From Mesonia sediminis (GTDB lineage Bacteria; Bacteroidota; Bacteroidia; Flavobacteriales; Flavobacteriaceae): DNA of 64,000 bases. Positions 8,501 to 14,814 of this stretch are shown here, piece by piece. Location: positions 496,001 through 560,000 of the forward strand of contig NZ_JBHULZ010000041.1 in assembly GCF_042684705.1 (NCBI RefSeq), given 5' to 3'. Position numbers and translations under genes: made by a program. Position 1 is the first letter of the stretch; each line of letters starts with the position of its first letter. The notes under the pieces were generated by a model. The model ran no database searches. It was given only the letters and a program-made list of their open reading frames with translations, and was not told where the DNA came from.

Positions 8501-9639
8501 CAGTAGGGGAGTATTTTACCGAACCTTATGCTAAGGGGCAGAAACTTCAACCTGGAACCGAAATCAAAGAGAGTAAAACAGTATATATTTTTGCTCAAAA
8601 AGGAGATCGATTTACGTGTTTTGATCAAACCTCTTTTAGGATAGAAGTAGAACCTAAAATAGATTTAAGCGCTTTTGAGCACTATACGCACTGCGGAGAA
8701 TTATATCTGCCAGATCTGGCTCAAGAAAATCAAGATTTTAGGTTTTTTGTAGATCCTAACTTCAGTAAACCTGTAAGTCCAAATTCATTGCGTTTAACAA
8801 AGCCAGGAAAGTATATTTTTTATGTACAAGCCTCTTCTACTTTAATGGATGGTTGCATAAGTGAAGGCCGATTCGAGATAGAAATATTCCCGATAAAACA
8901 ACTGAATTTAGAACCGGCTGCTATATGTTTAGACCCGGAAACAGGTGAACTATTGTCAACAGCTTTTCTAGAAACGGGACTTGATCCAAATAAGTACAAT
9001 GTCTACTGGTACCTAGAAAATCAACTGGTGCATGAAGGAGTTAACTTTGAGGTTACTCAGGCAGGTACTTTTGAAATAGAGGTAGAGTTAAAAGAGATTA
9101 GCCATGTAGAGGATTGTGGCTATTACGCAACTTCGGTTCAGGTTTATGCCTCTAGCCGACCAGAGATTAAAGTTAATGTGTCTGAGCCCTTTTCTGGGGG
9201 AGCAGAGGTTTTTGTTGAGCTGATAAAAGCTGAGGGTGAAATGATGTACCAAATCGATGATCAGCCTTACCAAGAAAGTCCTTATTTTACTGGAGTAGGT
9301 TCTGGCCCTCATTTGGTACGTGCTAAAGGTAAATATGCCGATTGTGGCGAGGTAGTTAAAGAGATTCAAGTTATTAATTATCCTAAATTTTTCACCCCAA
9401 ATACCGATGGAATAAATGATTATTGGAATATTAACGATATGTACGATTATCCAGAGGCTAAAATTTACATTTACGATCGTTTTGGTAAATTAATTACTTC
9501 TACCAATCCGCGAAAGCGAGGTTGGGACGGTTCTTTTAACGGAAAACAAATGCCGTCTGCAGATTATTGGTTTCAAGTAGAGTATAAATATCAGGGAAAT
9601 ATAAAAGTGTTTAAATCGCACTTTACGCTTAAAAGATAG
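5575..9639 (+). CDS. Large T9SS type B cell-surface protein with choice-of-anchor L domain and seven repeats
   Basis: The 1354-residue protein begins with a signal peptide (about 1-17, ending NIGFS). Residues about 25-260 match the choice-of-anchor L domain (MLLNNACSSLF near the start, then SFNFVFASNEYGQW). Ig/PKD-like sequence follows (about 265-530). Residues about 535-1025 hold seven tandem units of about 70 residues with the pattern C-x-TY-x-LP...G-x-YF...G...L-x-G-x-x-I...S-x-T-x-YI...C...FTV. The C-terminus (from about 1268, KFFTPNTDGINDYW) is the gliding-motility-associated type B sorting domain. The protein should pass the outer membrane through the T9SS and stay on the surface or be released. 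A role in adhesion or gliding is inference. It appears to be a single-gene unit. Confidence 0.9.
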   Translation: MKYAVLVVFLIFNIGFSQNVQVDVNTYNAQDLSEMLLNNACSSLFNAEVSSSQAVGYFSQNNSNFPIEEGVIIRSGNAKHSEGPFSGNHLSSQINQNTNAYLENLNAASGQHAQITDVAFLSFEFVPLSHDFSFNFVFASNEYGQWQCVSSDVFAFVLTNLNTGQSQNLAVIPGTTTPVSVKNIKDKAYNNSCSSDNKHLFGEYLVNQPNAGLNMRGYTKVMKASAQIVPGDTYKIELLIADSNDANFDSAIFLEAGSFQTNVNLGDDEAICLGQSKTLTTGLDTQLYNHTWKMNGSVVNYTNTNTLTVTNPGDYSVEVTENNTGCLLTDEIQLTQVQINEANNLKICYDDRANYFWDLTVNNHQILGVSPSDYELFYYASLQDLNNDLPIPAANITAFAGTPNQSVYIKLKAKNNNNWCTQIIDFKLEVADKIHLGPLEDIQLCDITKIHLVDLTQVNEDLVGYTQNYMFAYYYSQADLEAGQNEIQDYRAFSVSPSRRSNNQNIYVKVTDRYMPECYVFTSFQIQVNGLPLVDELPDVIECSTYTLPPLTHGNYFTRAQGGGTPLFAGDVIDESGTYYIYNGPTDAGCYNQSSFTVQLIEEYGIKDEYCEFMRVPSPPAGNFYTLPGGPSGGGKIIPPGTIYYNDASIYYYAEVNGVFCKEDTFSFQVFPLPPVDQPADVITCNSYTLPALTHGDYYTQSGGAGDQLLPGTVITETTTLYAFNFDGRCANESEFTVFITPQLDDVVSCGAFQLPEVEVGGFYSLPNGQGNLLTSTTKIKFSQTIYYFAETTTSPNCTTNQSFEVTIFDKPKVDTLPNVVQCASTPYVLPPLQDGEYFTEKKRGGQMLAPGDVIAESQTIFINNATATCMSETSFTVTLIPLPVVPNFADVYTCDTYELPEITGAKYFSGPNGSGSEYFSGDLIHSTQKLFLYKESSSLVGCDNEDSFTVYVEGVEATQLPDVLACETFVLPQLAVGEYFTEPYAKGQKLQPGTEIKESKTVYIFAQKGDRFTCFDQTSFRIEVEPKIDLSAFEHYTHCGELYLPDLAQENQDFRFFVDPNFSKPVSPNSLRLTKPGKYIFYVQASSTLMDGCISEGRFEIEIFPIKQLNLEPAAICLDPETGELLSTAFLETGLDPNKYNVYWYLENQLVHEGVNFEVTQAGTFEIEVELKEISHVEDCGYYATSVQVYASSRPEIKVNVSEPFSGGAEVFVELIKAEGEMMYQIDDQPYQESPYFTGVGSGPHLVRAKGKYADCGEVVKEIQVINYPKFFTPNTDGINDYWNINDMYDYPEAKIYIYDRFGKLITSTNPRKRGWDGSFNGKQMPSADYWFQVEYKYQGNIKVFKSHFTLKR
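7180..8655 (+). repeat. Seven tandem ~210-bp coding repeats in the T9SS protein
   Basis: Seven divergent units of about 65-75 codons follow one another. Each has a first Cys, an LP motif, a G-Y-F/Y motif, a G-G patch, a loop ending in a hydrophobic triad, a second Cys and an FTV-like strand. The two cysteines per unit suggest a disulfide in each repeat. The second unit is the least regular (CEFMRVPSPPAGNFY). Protein similarity is clear while nucleotide similarity is modest, so the repeats are old. Confidence 0.75.
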
Positions 9640-9750
9640 TCCTGATTATCTAATTTTTCTTAGGTAATAAACAATAGTTAATTACTTATGAATTAAAGCT
9701 TTGTATTTTTTCTGTTTGGCGTTTTTATTCTAAGTTTTAGAAAAAAAGTT

Positions 9751-9909
9751 ATGAATCCGAACAGTTTAAAAAAATCAGATCAAGAAAAAGATGAATTTAT
9801 TCTAGCCGATATGCACCAAAATGGTGTTTACTTTGATGAGTCTATGCTAGGACCTCTATCGCCCAAAGCACCAGCTAAGAAAAATACTAATAAAAGATTA
9901 GAGAAGTGA
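9751..9909 (+). CDS. Small hypothetical protein (52 residues), weakly supported
   Basis: A short frame starts ATG AAT CCG after an A-rich stretch and ends TGA at 9907-9909. The product is hydrophilic, rich in Lys, Asp and Asn, with no signal peptide or membrane segment (MNPNSLKKSDQEKDEF at the start). No family is recognised. It lies in the 413-bp gap between the surface-protein gene and the Rhs-tip gene. The rest of that gap is AT-rich with no clear promoter or hairpin. It could be a small real gene or a chance frame. Confidence 0.35.
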   Translation: MNPNSLKKSDQEKDEFILADMHQNGVYFDESMLGPLSPKAPAKKNTNKRLEK

Positions 9910-10163
9910 TAATTGGCGGACTAAAAATGGGACTAACCAGTCTAAAATTTTACTTTGCAAATGTTTGAATACATTATATGCTTTTGGTATTATTGAGTCA
10001 TTACTAGGAAAGGTTAAACCAATTATCCTATTTTACTTATACGTTGTATTGATTGGTTTGTAAAAGCGTAAAATCATATATAAATTGGTTTATTTGTACT
10101 ACTAATCCTAAGAATAGAATTTTTACCTTTACATCTAATAAAATAAAAATTCAATTTATAAAA

Positions 10164-11195
10164 ATGTGGAGTTTTGATGATGGTGATTTAACAAATTTTA
10201 TGATTGATAATTTCAATTTAAAACAATTTGAGTCAGAGATTATTGATGAAAATAATTATTATCCTTTTGGTCTTAAGCACAAAGGATATAATGGTGTAAT
10301 TGATTATCTTGCTTATAATAAATCTTATCTTGGTCAGGAAGAAAATGAGGAATTAGGATTAAACTGGTTAACCTTTAGATTTAGAAATTACATGCCAGAT
10401 ATTGGTAGGTTTTTTGGAGTAGACCCTATTGCAGAAAAATTTTATTACCTAAGTCCTTATCAAACAGCACATAATAATCCAATTTGGAAAATTGAATTGG
10501 AGGGTCTTGAGGGCGAGCCAGGACAAGGAGATGATCATGTCAATGATGATGAATATTATCCTTCTAGTGATGACTACGGTGATTATGCTTATGAACATGA
10601 TTTAGAAACGGTAGTAATAACAGCATCAAGAGATGAGGCTGGGACAGATGAGGAGCAGGGAGATGATTCTTGGTGGGATTGGTTTAACTGGGATGCTTTC
10701 GATGCTAGTATTTGGGGAGACAATAGAGTAGAAGGCGGTCACGCAACAAGAAGTAGTAGAGATGAGACCAGAAGTCACTCTTGGAACGCATCAGACTGGT
10801 ATTCTTTTAACTTTGATTTTAAAAAATGGGCTTTAAATTATGCGGCAAGTTTTGCAGTCTGGGCCTCAAATGTAGTAGATGCTGTTGAAAATTATTGGAA
10901 AGAGAGAAATAAGAGTGATGATAAAAGTAATGAAGAAGCTCAACCAAATAACGAAACTCAATCAAACAAAAAAGATCAAGATCCGCTAGTGCCAGTACAA
11001 AATTCAAAAATTAGTAGAGTAGACCCCCCTTATGGGGTTGGGGCCTATGGCATGGGATACCAACAGGGTTTAAGAATCAATAGAACCAATTATACTGAGA
11101 TGGTTCGAAGAAGTGATTCTTTAAATACCGCACAAGAAATACAAGCTAGAGTAGCAAGAGAAAACGATTCAATTAATTCTATATATGAGCAATAA
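10164..11195 (+). CDS. Orphan Rhs-repeat core fragment with variable C-terminal domain
   Basis: From the ATG at 10164 the product is 343 residues. The frame is open upstream to about 10053, but that part has no ATG and reads like noncoding sequence. Residues about 30-116 are the terminal Rhs-associated core: NNYYPFGLKHKGYNG, EELGLNWLTFRFRNYMPDIG, RFFGVDPIAEKFY, LSPYQTAHNNPIWKIE. The rest is a unique hydrophilic tail rich in Asp, Glu, Trp and Ser, and no toxin family is recognised in it. A full Rhs/YD protein would have more than 1000 residues of beta-cage repeats; here they are absent, along with any signal peptide. It may be a displaced tip cassette or a pseudogene fragment. Its last codons overlap the start of the next gene by 11 bp. 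Confidence 0.7.
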   Translation: MWSFDDGDLTNFMIDNFNLKQFESEIIDENNYYPFGLKHKGYNGVIDYLAYNKSYLGQEENEELGLNWLTFRFRNYMPDIGRFFGVDPIAEKFYYLSPYQTAHNNPIWKIELEGLEGEPGQGDDHVNDDEYYPSSDDYGDYAYEHDLETVVITASRDEAGTDEEQGDDSWWDWFNWDAFDASIWGDNRVEGGHATRSSRDETRSHSWNASDWYSFNFDFKKWALNYAASFAVWASNVVDAVENYWKERNKSDDKSNEEAQPNNETQSNKKDQDPLVPVQNSKISRVDPPYGVGAYGMGYQQGLRINRTNYTEMVRRSDSLNTAQEIQARVARENDSINSIYEQ

Positions 11196-11712
11196 TAATA
11201 TTAAAATAATAATAATTCTCCTAATCATAATTTCCTGTAAAAAAGAGAAAACCTTGAAAGAAGAAGTTAATGATAATCAATATAAGGATTTCACAGAAAG
11301 TCAGCCTATACTAGATTTCAAATTTCCCGATACTGTTTTGGTAGGCAGTCTAGTAGAAGGCGAAATTAAATATGATACATTCCAATATTTAAAAAGGTTT
11401 GGAGAAAATACAATTTGTGATAATCAAGTTATACTTTTATATTTATTAACCAACCAGTCTAAAAAAGAGCTTAATTTAAAAGATATAGATAAAAGCCCTC
11501 ACAGAAAGATTATAATTGATAAATGTAAATCTGATAAATGTGAAGATGGAAAATTTTTCTTCAGCCTAATTTTTAATGAAACCGGATACAATACAATACA
11601 CGGTGTTATTAATGAAAACTTAGGTCTCTATTTAGAAAATGATTCGGAACTTAAATATACTACAAGAAATTTACCCTTTTCGAAAGATGTATTTGTAAAA
11701 AAAAATGAATAA
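11185..11712 (+). CDS. Lipoprotein A of a paralogous pair behind the Rhs tip
   Basis: The 175-residue protein has a short hydrophobic signal and lipobox IISC (Cys18), followed by a Lys/Glu-rich linker. The body contains DFKFPDTVLVGSLVEGEIKY, a beta-strand-rich segment clearly related to the next gene product. No known family is recognised. It starts inside the end of the Rhs-tip gene (ATGAGCAATAA, 11 bp overlap) and overlaps the next gene by 8 bp, so the three are probably translated from one mRNA. By analogy with Rhs toxin-immunity pairs it might be an immunity or accessory lipoprotein, which is inference from position only. Confidence 0.7.
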   Translation: MSNNNIKIIIILLIIISCKKEKTLKEEVNDNQYKDFTESQPILDFKFPDTVLVGSLVEGEIKYDTFQYLKRFGENTICDNQVILLYLLTNQSKKELNLKDIDKSPHRKIIIDKCKSDKCEDGKFFFSLIFNETGYNTIHGVINENLGLYLENDSELKYTTRNLPFSKDVFVKKNE

Positions 11713-12238
11713 TAATCTTATACAAATTATAACTTTCTTTCTAATATTCTTAACTTTTTTTTCCTGTAAAAATTCTGAAAAAAATAAAAATCAAATGCAA
11801 GATGAAGTCAGAATGGTTAAAGAAATTGAAAAACCTAAAGGTATAAAATTTAAAATAAGTTTTCCAGATACCGTAACAGTTGGTGTGAGTTACAGTGGTA
11901 AGTTGTTTTACAGTAGTGATTTAGATACCATAGTAACTCATTTTGGAGATCGAGAAAATTCCAGGTATGCTCGTTTTATGATGCACACTACGAATAATAT
12001 TAACTATACTGAAGAATACTTAAACAAAAATGTCAAAGATACTTTTGGAGCAATAAGAAATGGAGAAATACCTTTTCATAATATAAACTTTAAAAACGAG
12101 GGAGTACATTATATAGATGGTTTTATTAATGAATTAGTATTAATGGATACTATGAGTAAATATAATAATCGTAGAGATAAAGCTAGATTAATTCAAAAAA
12201 GAGAAAGAGTTACTAAGAAAATTATTGTGAAAAAATAA
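11705..12238 (+). CDS. Lipoprotein B of a paralogous pair behind the Rhs tip
   Basis: The 177-residue protein has lipobox FFSC (Cys21). It shares with the preceding product the pattern K-x-x-FPDTV-x-VG...G-x-x-x-Y (here KISFPDTVTVGVSYSGKLFY), a later polar loop and a charged C-terminus (KKIIVKK). The two look like a tandem duplication that has diverged strongly. The start overlaps the previous stop (ATGAATAA), so it is translationally coupled. No domain family is recognised. Codon use is very AT-rich, like the rest of the 10-13 kb stretch. Nothing resembling a terminator follows. Confidence 0.7.
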   Translation: MNNNLIQIITFFLIFLTFFSCKNSEKNKNQMQDEVRMVKEIEKPKGIKFKISFPDTVTVGVSYSGKLFYSSDLDTIVTHFGDRENSRYARFMMHTTNNINYTEEYLNKNVKDTFGAIRNGEIPFHNINFKNEGVHYIDGFINELVLMDTMSKYNNRRDKARLIQKRERVTKKIIVKK

Positions 12239-12354
12239 TAATTAATATACCATTGCGGGAGATTTTTTTCCATATTTTGAATAATATTATAAGTTAGGTA
12301 ATCATTTTTTTCAGAAAATAAAAAGGCATTATATTTTTTTGAATCTCGAAAAAG

Positions 12355-12423
12355 GTTAGCTAAATAACATTTTATGAATTAAAACTCAATAATTTTTGAT
12401 TACTTAAAATTTAGCTAACTTTA
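12355..12423 (+). promoter_or_regulatory. Promoter with operator-like inverted repeat upstream of a lipoprotein pair
   Basis: GTTAGCTAAAT at 12355-12365 and its exact reverse complement ATTTAGCTAAC at 12409-12419 are separated by 43 bp, and each arm contains the palindrome TTAGCTAA. The right arm overlaps a plausible -7 element, TAACTTTA at 12416-12423, with TTTG at 12395-12398 (17 bp spacer). A protein bound at both arms would cover the promoter. No regulator gene is adjacent. The remainder of the 12239-12437 gap is AT-rich with no other visible signal. Confidence 0.4.
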
Positions 12424-12437
12424 CCGAAAGCTATAGG

Positions 12438-12665
12438 ATGACCTCACGTTTTATTATTGTAATCATTTTTTTTACTGTTTTTTCTGCCTGTAAAACCGTT
12501 TCGATTGATCAGGAGAACTATAGAGTAACCAGTGATTTTGTTATTGATAATCCCGAAATTCTAGAAGAGTTGGGAGTTGACTCTAGTGAACCCATAGTGG
12601 TAACAGGGGAGTATGAAGTTTTTCAAACGGACATGTATAAATATATTGTTATTAATGAATCTTAG
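12438..12665 (+). CDS. Small lipoprotein (75 residues)
   Basis: The signal peptide ends in lipobox FSAC (Cys18), followed by about 57 residues of acidic, beta-type sequence (DFVIDNPEILEELGVD, then PIVVTGEYEVF). No family is recognised. It overlaps the next gene by 11 bp (start at 12655, stop at 12665), indicating a two-gene unit. An adjacent promoter carries an inverted repeat. The predicted leader is only about 8 nt, so the transcript may be nearly leaderless. Confidence 0.65.
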   Translation: MTSRFIIVIIFFTVFSACKTVSIDQENYRVTSDFVIDNPEILEELGVDSSEPIVVTGEYEVFQTDMYKYIVINES

Positions 12666-13407
12666 AATTTTATATTCAGTTAATACGCTAGTGGTCATTT
12701 TTATGGCAATTAGCGTATTGGCTTCTTGTCAGAATAAAGCAAGAAGTGTGAAGGTTATAGATGAAGTGTATAGCGATTCTATTAGCTTTACTATCTATGA
12801 AGGTAAAAATAAAACGAATGCAGATAATGATATTCAGTGTGCAAATTATTATTCCTATAAAAAACTAGAAAATGGCTATGAAGTAAGAGGAGCAGATTTG
12901 CGACATTTAATTTCTTTTCTTCAAGATGTTGATTTAAAAGATGTTATTGTTGATACCAGCATTGACAAAAATTTTTACACTTTAGAGTATAGAGGCCAGG
13001 ATGCCACAGCGCATAAAAACCTTATATTAAAAAAGTTTGTTGATTATTATGATTTACACATAAATAAAAATCAAAAGTTAGAAAAAGGCTATACTTTGGG
13101 TCTAGCTAATAATAAAATAAATATTTATGTGGCAGAAAACAATCAAAACACTAGTGTAGAGCAAAACGGTAGCCTAGTTAATATGCGTAATGCAAGTTTA
13201 ATAATATTAGCCAGTGTTATTCAAGATCTATATGGGGTAAAGGTTACTACGGGTAAAGGGCAAGAAAATTTACGAGGATATAATATAAACTTTGATTCAG
13301 TTATGTCCATTACTTCTTTACAAAACTTTTTAAATGAAAAATATGGTATACAATTTGAAAAGGAGGAATTTAGTGTGTTGAAGTATAAGGTGACAAAGAA
13401 AGAATAA
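12655..13407 (+). CDS. Lipoprotein of unknown function, possible STN/DUF3738-like domain
   Basis: The ATG at 12655 is preferred over the upstream start at 12613 because it gives a clean lipoprotein signal (LASC, Cys25) and an 11-bp overlap with the preceding gene. The product is 250 residues. The C-terminal part (NASLIILASVIQDLYGVKVT, then YNINFDSVMSITSLQNFLNE) has the alternating helix/strand pattern seen in secretin/TonB short N-terminal or DUF3738-type domains. That resemblance is weak and no function is assigned. It probably acts with the small lipoprotein before it. No terminator is visible between it and the duplicated tRNA tail. Confidence 0.65.
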   Translation: MNLRILYSVNTLVVIFMAISVLASCQNKARSVKVIDEVYSDSISFTIYEGKNKTNADNDIQCANYYSYKKLENGYEVRGADLRHLISFLQDVDLKDVIVDTSIDKNFYTLEYRGQDATAHKNLILKKFVDYYDLHINKNQKLEKGYTLGLANNKINIYVAENNQNTSVEQNGSLVNMRNASLIILASVIQDLYGVKVTTGKGQENLRGYNINFDSVMSITSLQNFLNEKYGIQFEKEEFSVLKYKVTKKE

Positions 13408-13503
13408 TAAATTAATAGTTTAAAGTCATTGAGCTATTTTATTCTTTCTGTGGTTGTCTCTATATTTTTCGGTCTATCCTCATAAGTTAGCTATGACAAT
13501 TAT
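13408..13503. other. Short spacer between the lipoprotein pair and the duplicated tRNA tail
   Basis: There is no gene, hairpin or clear promoter here; the sequence is AT-rich and unremarkable. Together with the following tRNA-tail copy it forms the right border of the AT-rich accessory stretch. Confidence 0.4.
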
Positions 13504-13547
13504 ACAAAAACCCCGATCAAAAGATCGAGGTTTTGCGGTGGTGCCTC
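13504..13547 (-). repeat. Duplicate of the tRNA-Phe 3' tail plus its terminator
   Basis: Read on the minus strand, this segment repeats the last 8 nt of the tRNA-Phe acceptor end, the CCGC that follows it and the downstream terminator. The core 13525-13547 is identical over 23 bp to 13889-13911. The hairpin arms differ between copies in a compensating way (CGATC/GATCG here, CGACT/AGTCG there), so the hairpin is preserved. The copy is not a functional tRNA. Just beyond it (13549-13579) a perfect AGTCCCT/AGGGACT stem replaces the T-arm and touches the stop codon of the GIY-YIG pseudogene. Confidence 0.85.
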
Positions 13548-13576
13548 TAGTCCCTATGCTTCGGGAGAGCCAGGGA

Positions 13577-13855
13577 CTATTTTTTATTAATGATGTCCTT
13601 TAAGATATCGGGCTGCTCTATAATTTTAAGTATAAACTTTTTGCTTTTCATTCTTTTAATGAAATTCTCTATATAAAGCGCGTCGTTATGTTTCTGCATT
13701 TATGCGAGTGCTAGTTTCCAATCGTCTGCAGCCTTTGTGAATGACTTATTAAAGCTATGTTTATTGTTCTTGTTAATTCTATTTTGGATGTCTATTGTTT
13801 CTCCAACATAGAATTTATTTAAGGTAACCCTGTGTATAATATTAAGAAAATGCAT
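13577..13855 (-). pseudogene. Decayed GIY-YIG nuclease gene
   Basis: The minus-strand frame reads MHFLNIIHRVTLNKFYVGET, then about 30 residues to ADDWKLALA, then a TAA stop at plus positions 13702-13700. It continues in the same frame to MKSKKFILKIIEQPDILKDI and a second stop at 13577. Together this is one 92-codon GIY-YIG domain of the short flavobacterial type (related copies read YIIYS...LNKFYVGET). It is broken by one in-frame stop, and the GIY-side tyrosine appears replaced (LNII instead of VYII). It lies between tRNA-Phe and a duplicate of the tRNA tail. It may have been a small mobile or homing-type nuclease. Confidence 0.75.
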
Positions 13856-13869
13856 AACCGGTTTAAAAC

Positions 13870-13898
13870 AAAAAACCCCGACTAAAAGTCGAGGTTTT
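13870..13898 (-). terminator. Terminator of tRNA-Phe
   Basis: On the minus strand CCTCGAC pairs with GTCGGGG and is followed by a T run. It begins immediately after the tRNA 3' end. The equivalent hairpin of the duplicate copy is at 13506-13534. Confidence 0.85.
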
Positions 13899-13902
13899 GC
13901 GG

Positions 13903-13975
13903 TGGTGCCTCCAGGAATCGAACCAGGGACACAAGGATTTTCAGTCCTTTGCTCTACCAACTGAGCTAAGGCACC
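13903..13975 (-). tRNA. tRNA-Phe (anticodon GAA)
   Basis: The 73-nt cloverleaf on the minus strand has acceptor stem GGTGCCT/AGGCACC with discriminator A, D-arm GCTC...GAGC, anticodon stem AAGGA/TCCTT with loop CTGAAAA (GAA) and T-arm with GGTTCGATTCC. CCA is not encoded; the genomic sequence continues CCGC. It is transcribed divergently from coaX. Confidence 0.97.
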
Positions 13976-14043
13976 AGTGCTTGTAAGCGGTGGCAAATAT
14001 ATATTCATTTTTACATTCTACCAAATAATTTGATAAAAAAAAC

Positions 14044-14051
14044 TACATTTG
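14044..14051 (+). promoter_or_regulatory. -7 element of the coaX-lptC operon
   Basis: TACATTTG at 14044-14051 matches TAnnTTTG exactly. No well-spaced TTTG was found upstream (the nearest, 14029-14032, is only 11 bp away). Transcription would start near 14058, leaving a 16-nt leader with GAAAGGGA before the TTG start codon. Confidence 0.45.
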
Positions 14052-14073
14052 TTGTGAAATAAAATGAAAGGGA

Positions 14074-14814
14074 TTGAGCAATTTAATTTTAGATATCGGT
14101 AATACTTTTGCCAAAGTGGCTGTTTTTCAGCAGGATAATATTGTTACTTGGTGGCGCGTAGAGCGTGACGATTTGCTGGAAAAAATAAGTTCAGTTTTAT
14201 TCGAAAATCTAATCCGTAAAGCGATTATTTGTAATGTGAGTGTAGTAATTCCTGAATTAGAATCGGTTTTTAAAGCTCAACAAATTGATTTTATACATTT
14301 ATCTGCAACAACCCCTCTTCCTTTTCGTAATTTATACGCCACTCCAAGAACTTTGGGTAAAGATCGAATTGCTTTGGCTGCCGCTGCCGTTGGTTATTAC
14401 CCTGCACGTAATGTTTTGGTTATTGATGCTGGTTCTTGTGTGACATATGAATTTATAAATGATCAAAATGAATATTTAGGAGGGGTAATTTCGCCAGGTT
14501 TAAAAATGCGATTTGCCGCCATGCATTCTTTTACCGCTGGATTGCCAGATCTACGAGATCAGCCTTTTGATGATCTGCCCTTGATAGGAGATGATACTAA
14601 AACAGGAATGCAGATTGGCGCAGCTGAAGGATTGGCTAGAGAAATAGATGGCTTTATAGATGATTATAAGAAAAAATACAGCGATTTAACAGTTATTTTT
14701 ACTGGGGGAGACCACGAAATTTTGTCTAAGCGGTTAAAAAATAGCATATTTGCAGCGCCCAATTTTCTGGCCAAAGGATTAAACTACATTTTAGAATTTA
14801 ATTTAAATAAATGA
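14074..14814 (+). CDS. coaX: Type III pantothenate kinase
   Basis: The 246-residue enzyme makes the first committed step of coenzyme A synthesis, phosphorylating pantothenate. It has the ASKHA-fold motifs LDIGNTFAK (6-14), TPRTLGKDRIA (90-100) with catalytic Asp97, VIDAGSCVTYEF (116-127), GGVISPGLKMR and FTGGDHE. The start is a TTG: the nearby ATG at 14064 is out of frame, and the next in-frame ATG would remove the phosphate-binding motif. A purine-rich GAAAGGGA lies just before it. It overlaps the next gene by 4 bp (ATGA) and heads a run of envelope genes. Confidence 0.94.
   Translation: MSNLILDIGNTFAKVAVFQQDNIVTWWRVERDDLLEKISSVLFENLIRKAIICNVSVVIPELESVFKAQQIDFIHLSATTPLPFRNLYATPRTLGKDRIALAAAAVGYYPARNVLVIDAGSCVTYEFINDQNEYLGGVISPGLKMRFAAMHSFTAGLPDLRDQPFDDLPLIGDDTKTGMQIGAAEGLAREIDGFIDDYKKKYSDLTVIFTGGDHEILSKRLKNSIFAAPNFLAKGLNYILEFNLNK

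Noticed and set aside
10053..10163. Upstream extension of the Rhs-tip frame
   Set aside because: It has no ATG, and its reading (many Lys, Asn, Ile) does not resemble Rhs core sequence.
12682..12719. 9-bp inverted repeat (AATACGCTA / TAGCGTATT) with a 20-bp spacer
   Set aside because: It lies inside the signal-peptide codons of the lipoprotein gene, where such pairs occur by chance; no T run or regulatory context.
9640..13903. Integrated genomic island at tRNA-Phe using the duplicated tail as attachment sites
   Set aside because: No integrase or mobility gene is present, and only the GIY-YIG relic lies between the two tail copies; the Rhs/lipoprotein genes are outside that interval.
13700..14008. 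102-codon minus-strand frame covering the tRNA and the GIY-YIG start
   Set aside because: Its N-terminal part (ALAQLVEQRTENPC...) is the well-known false peptide obtained by translating a tRNA gene. Only the GIY-YIG part is protein-like, and it is reported as a pseudogene.
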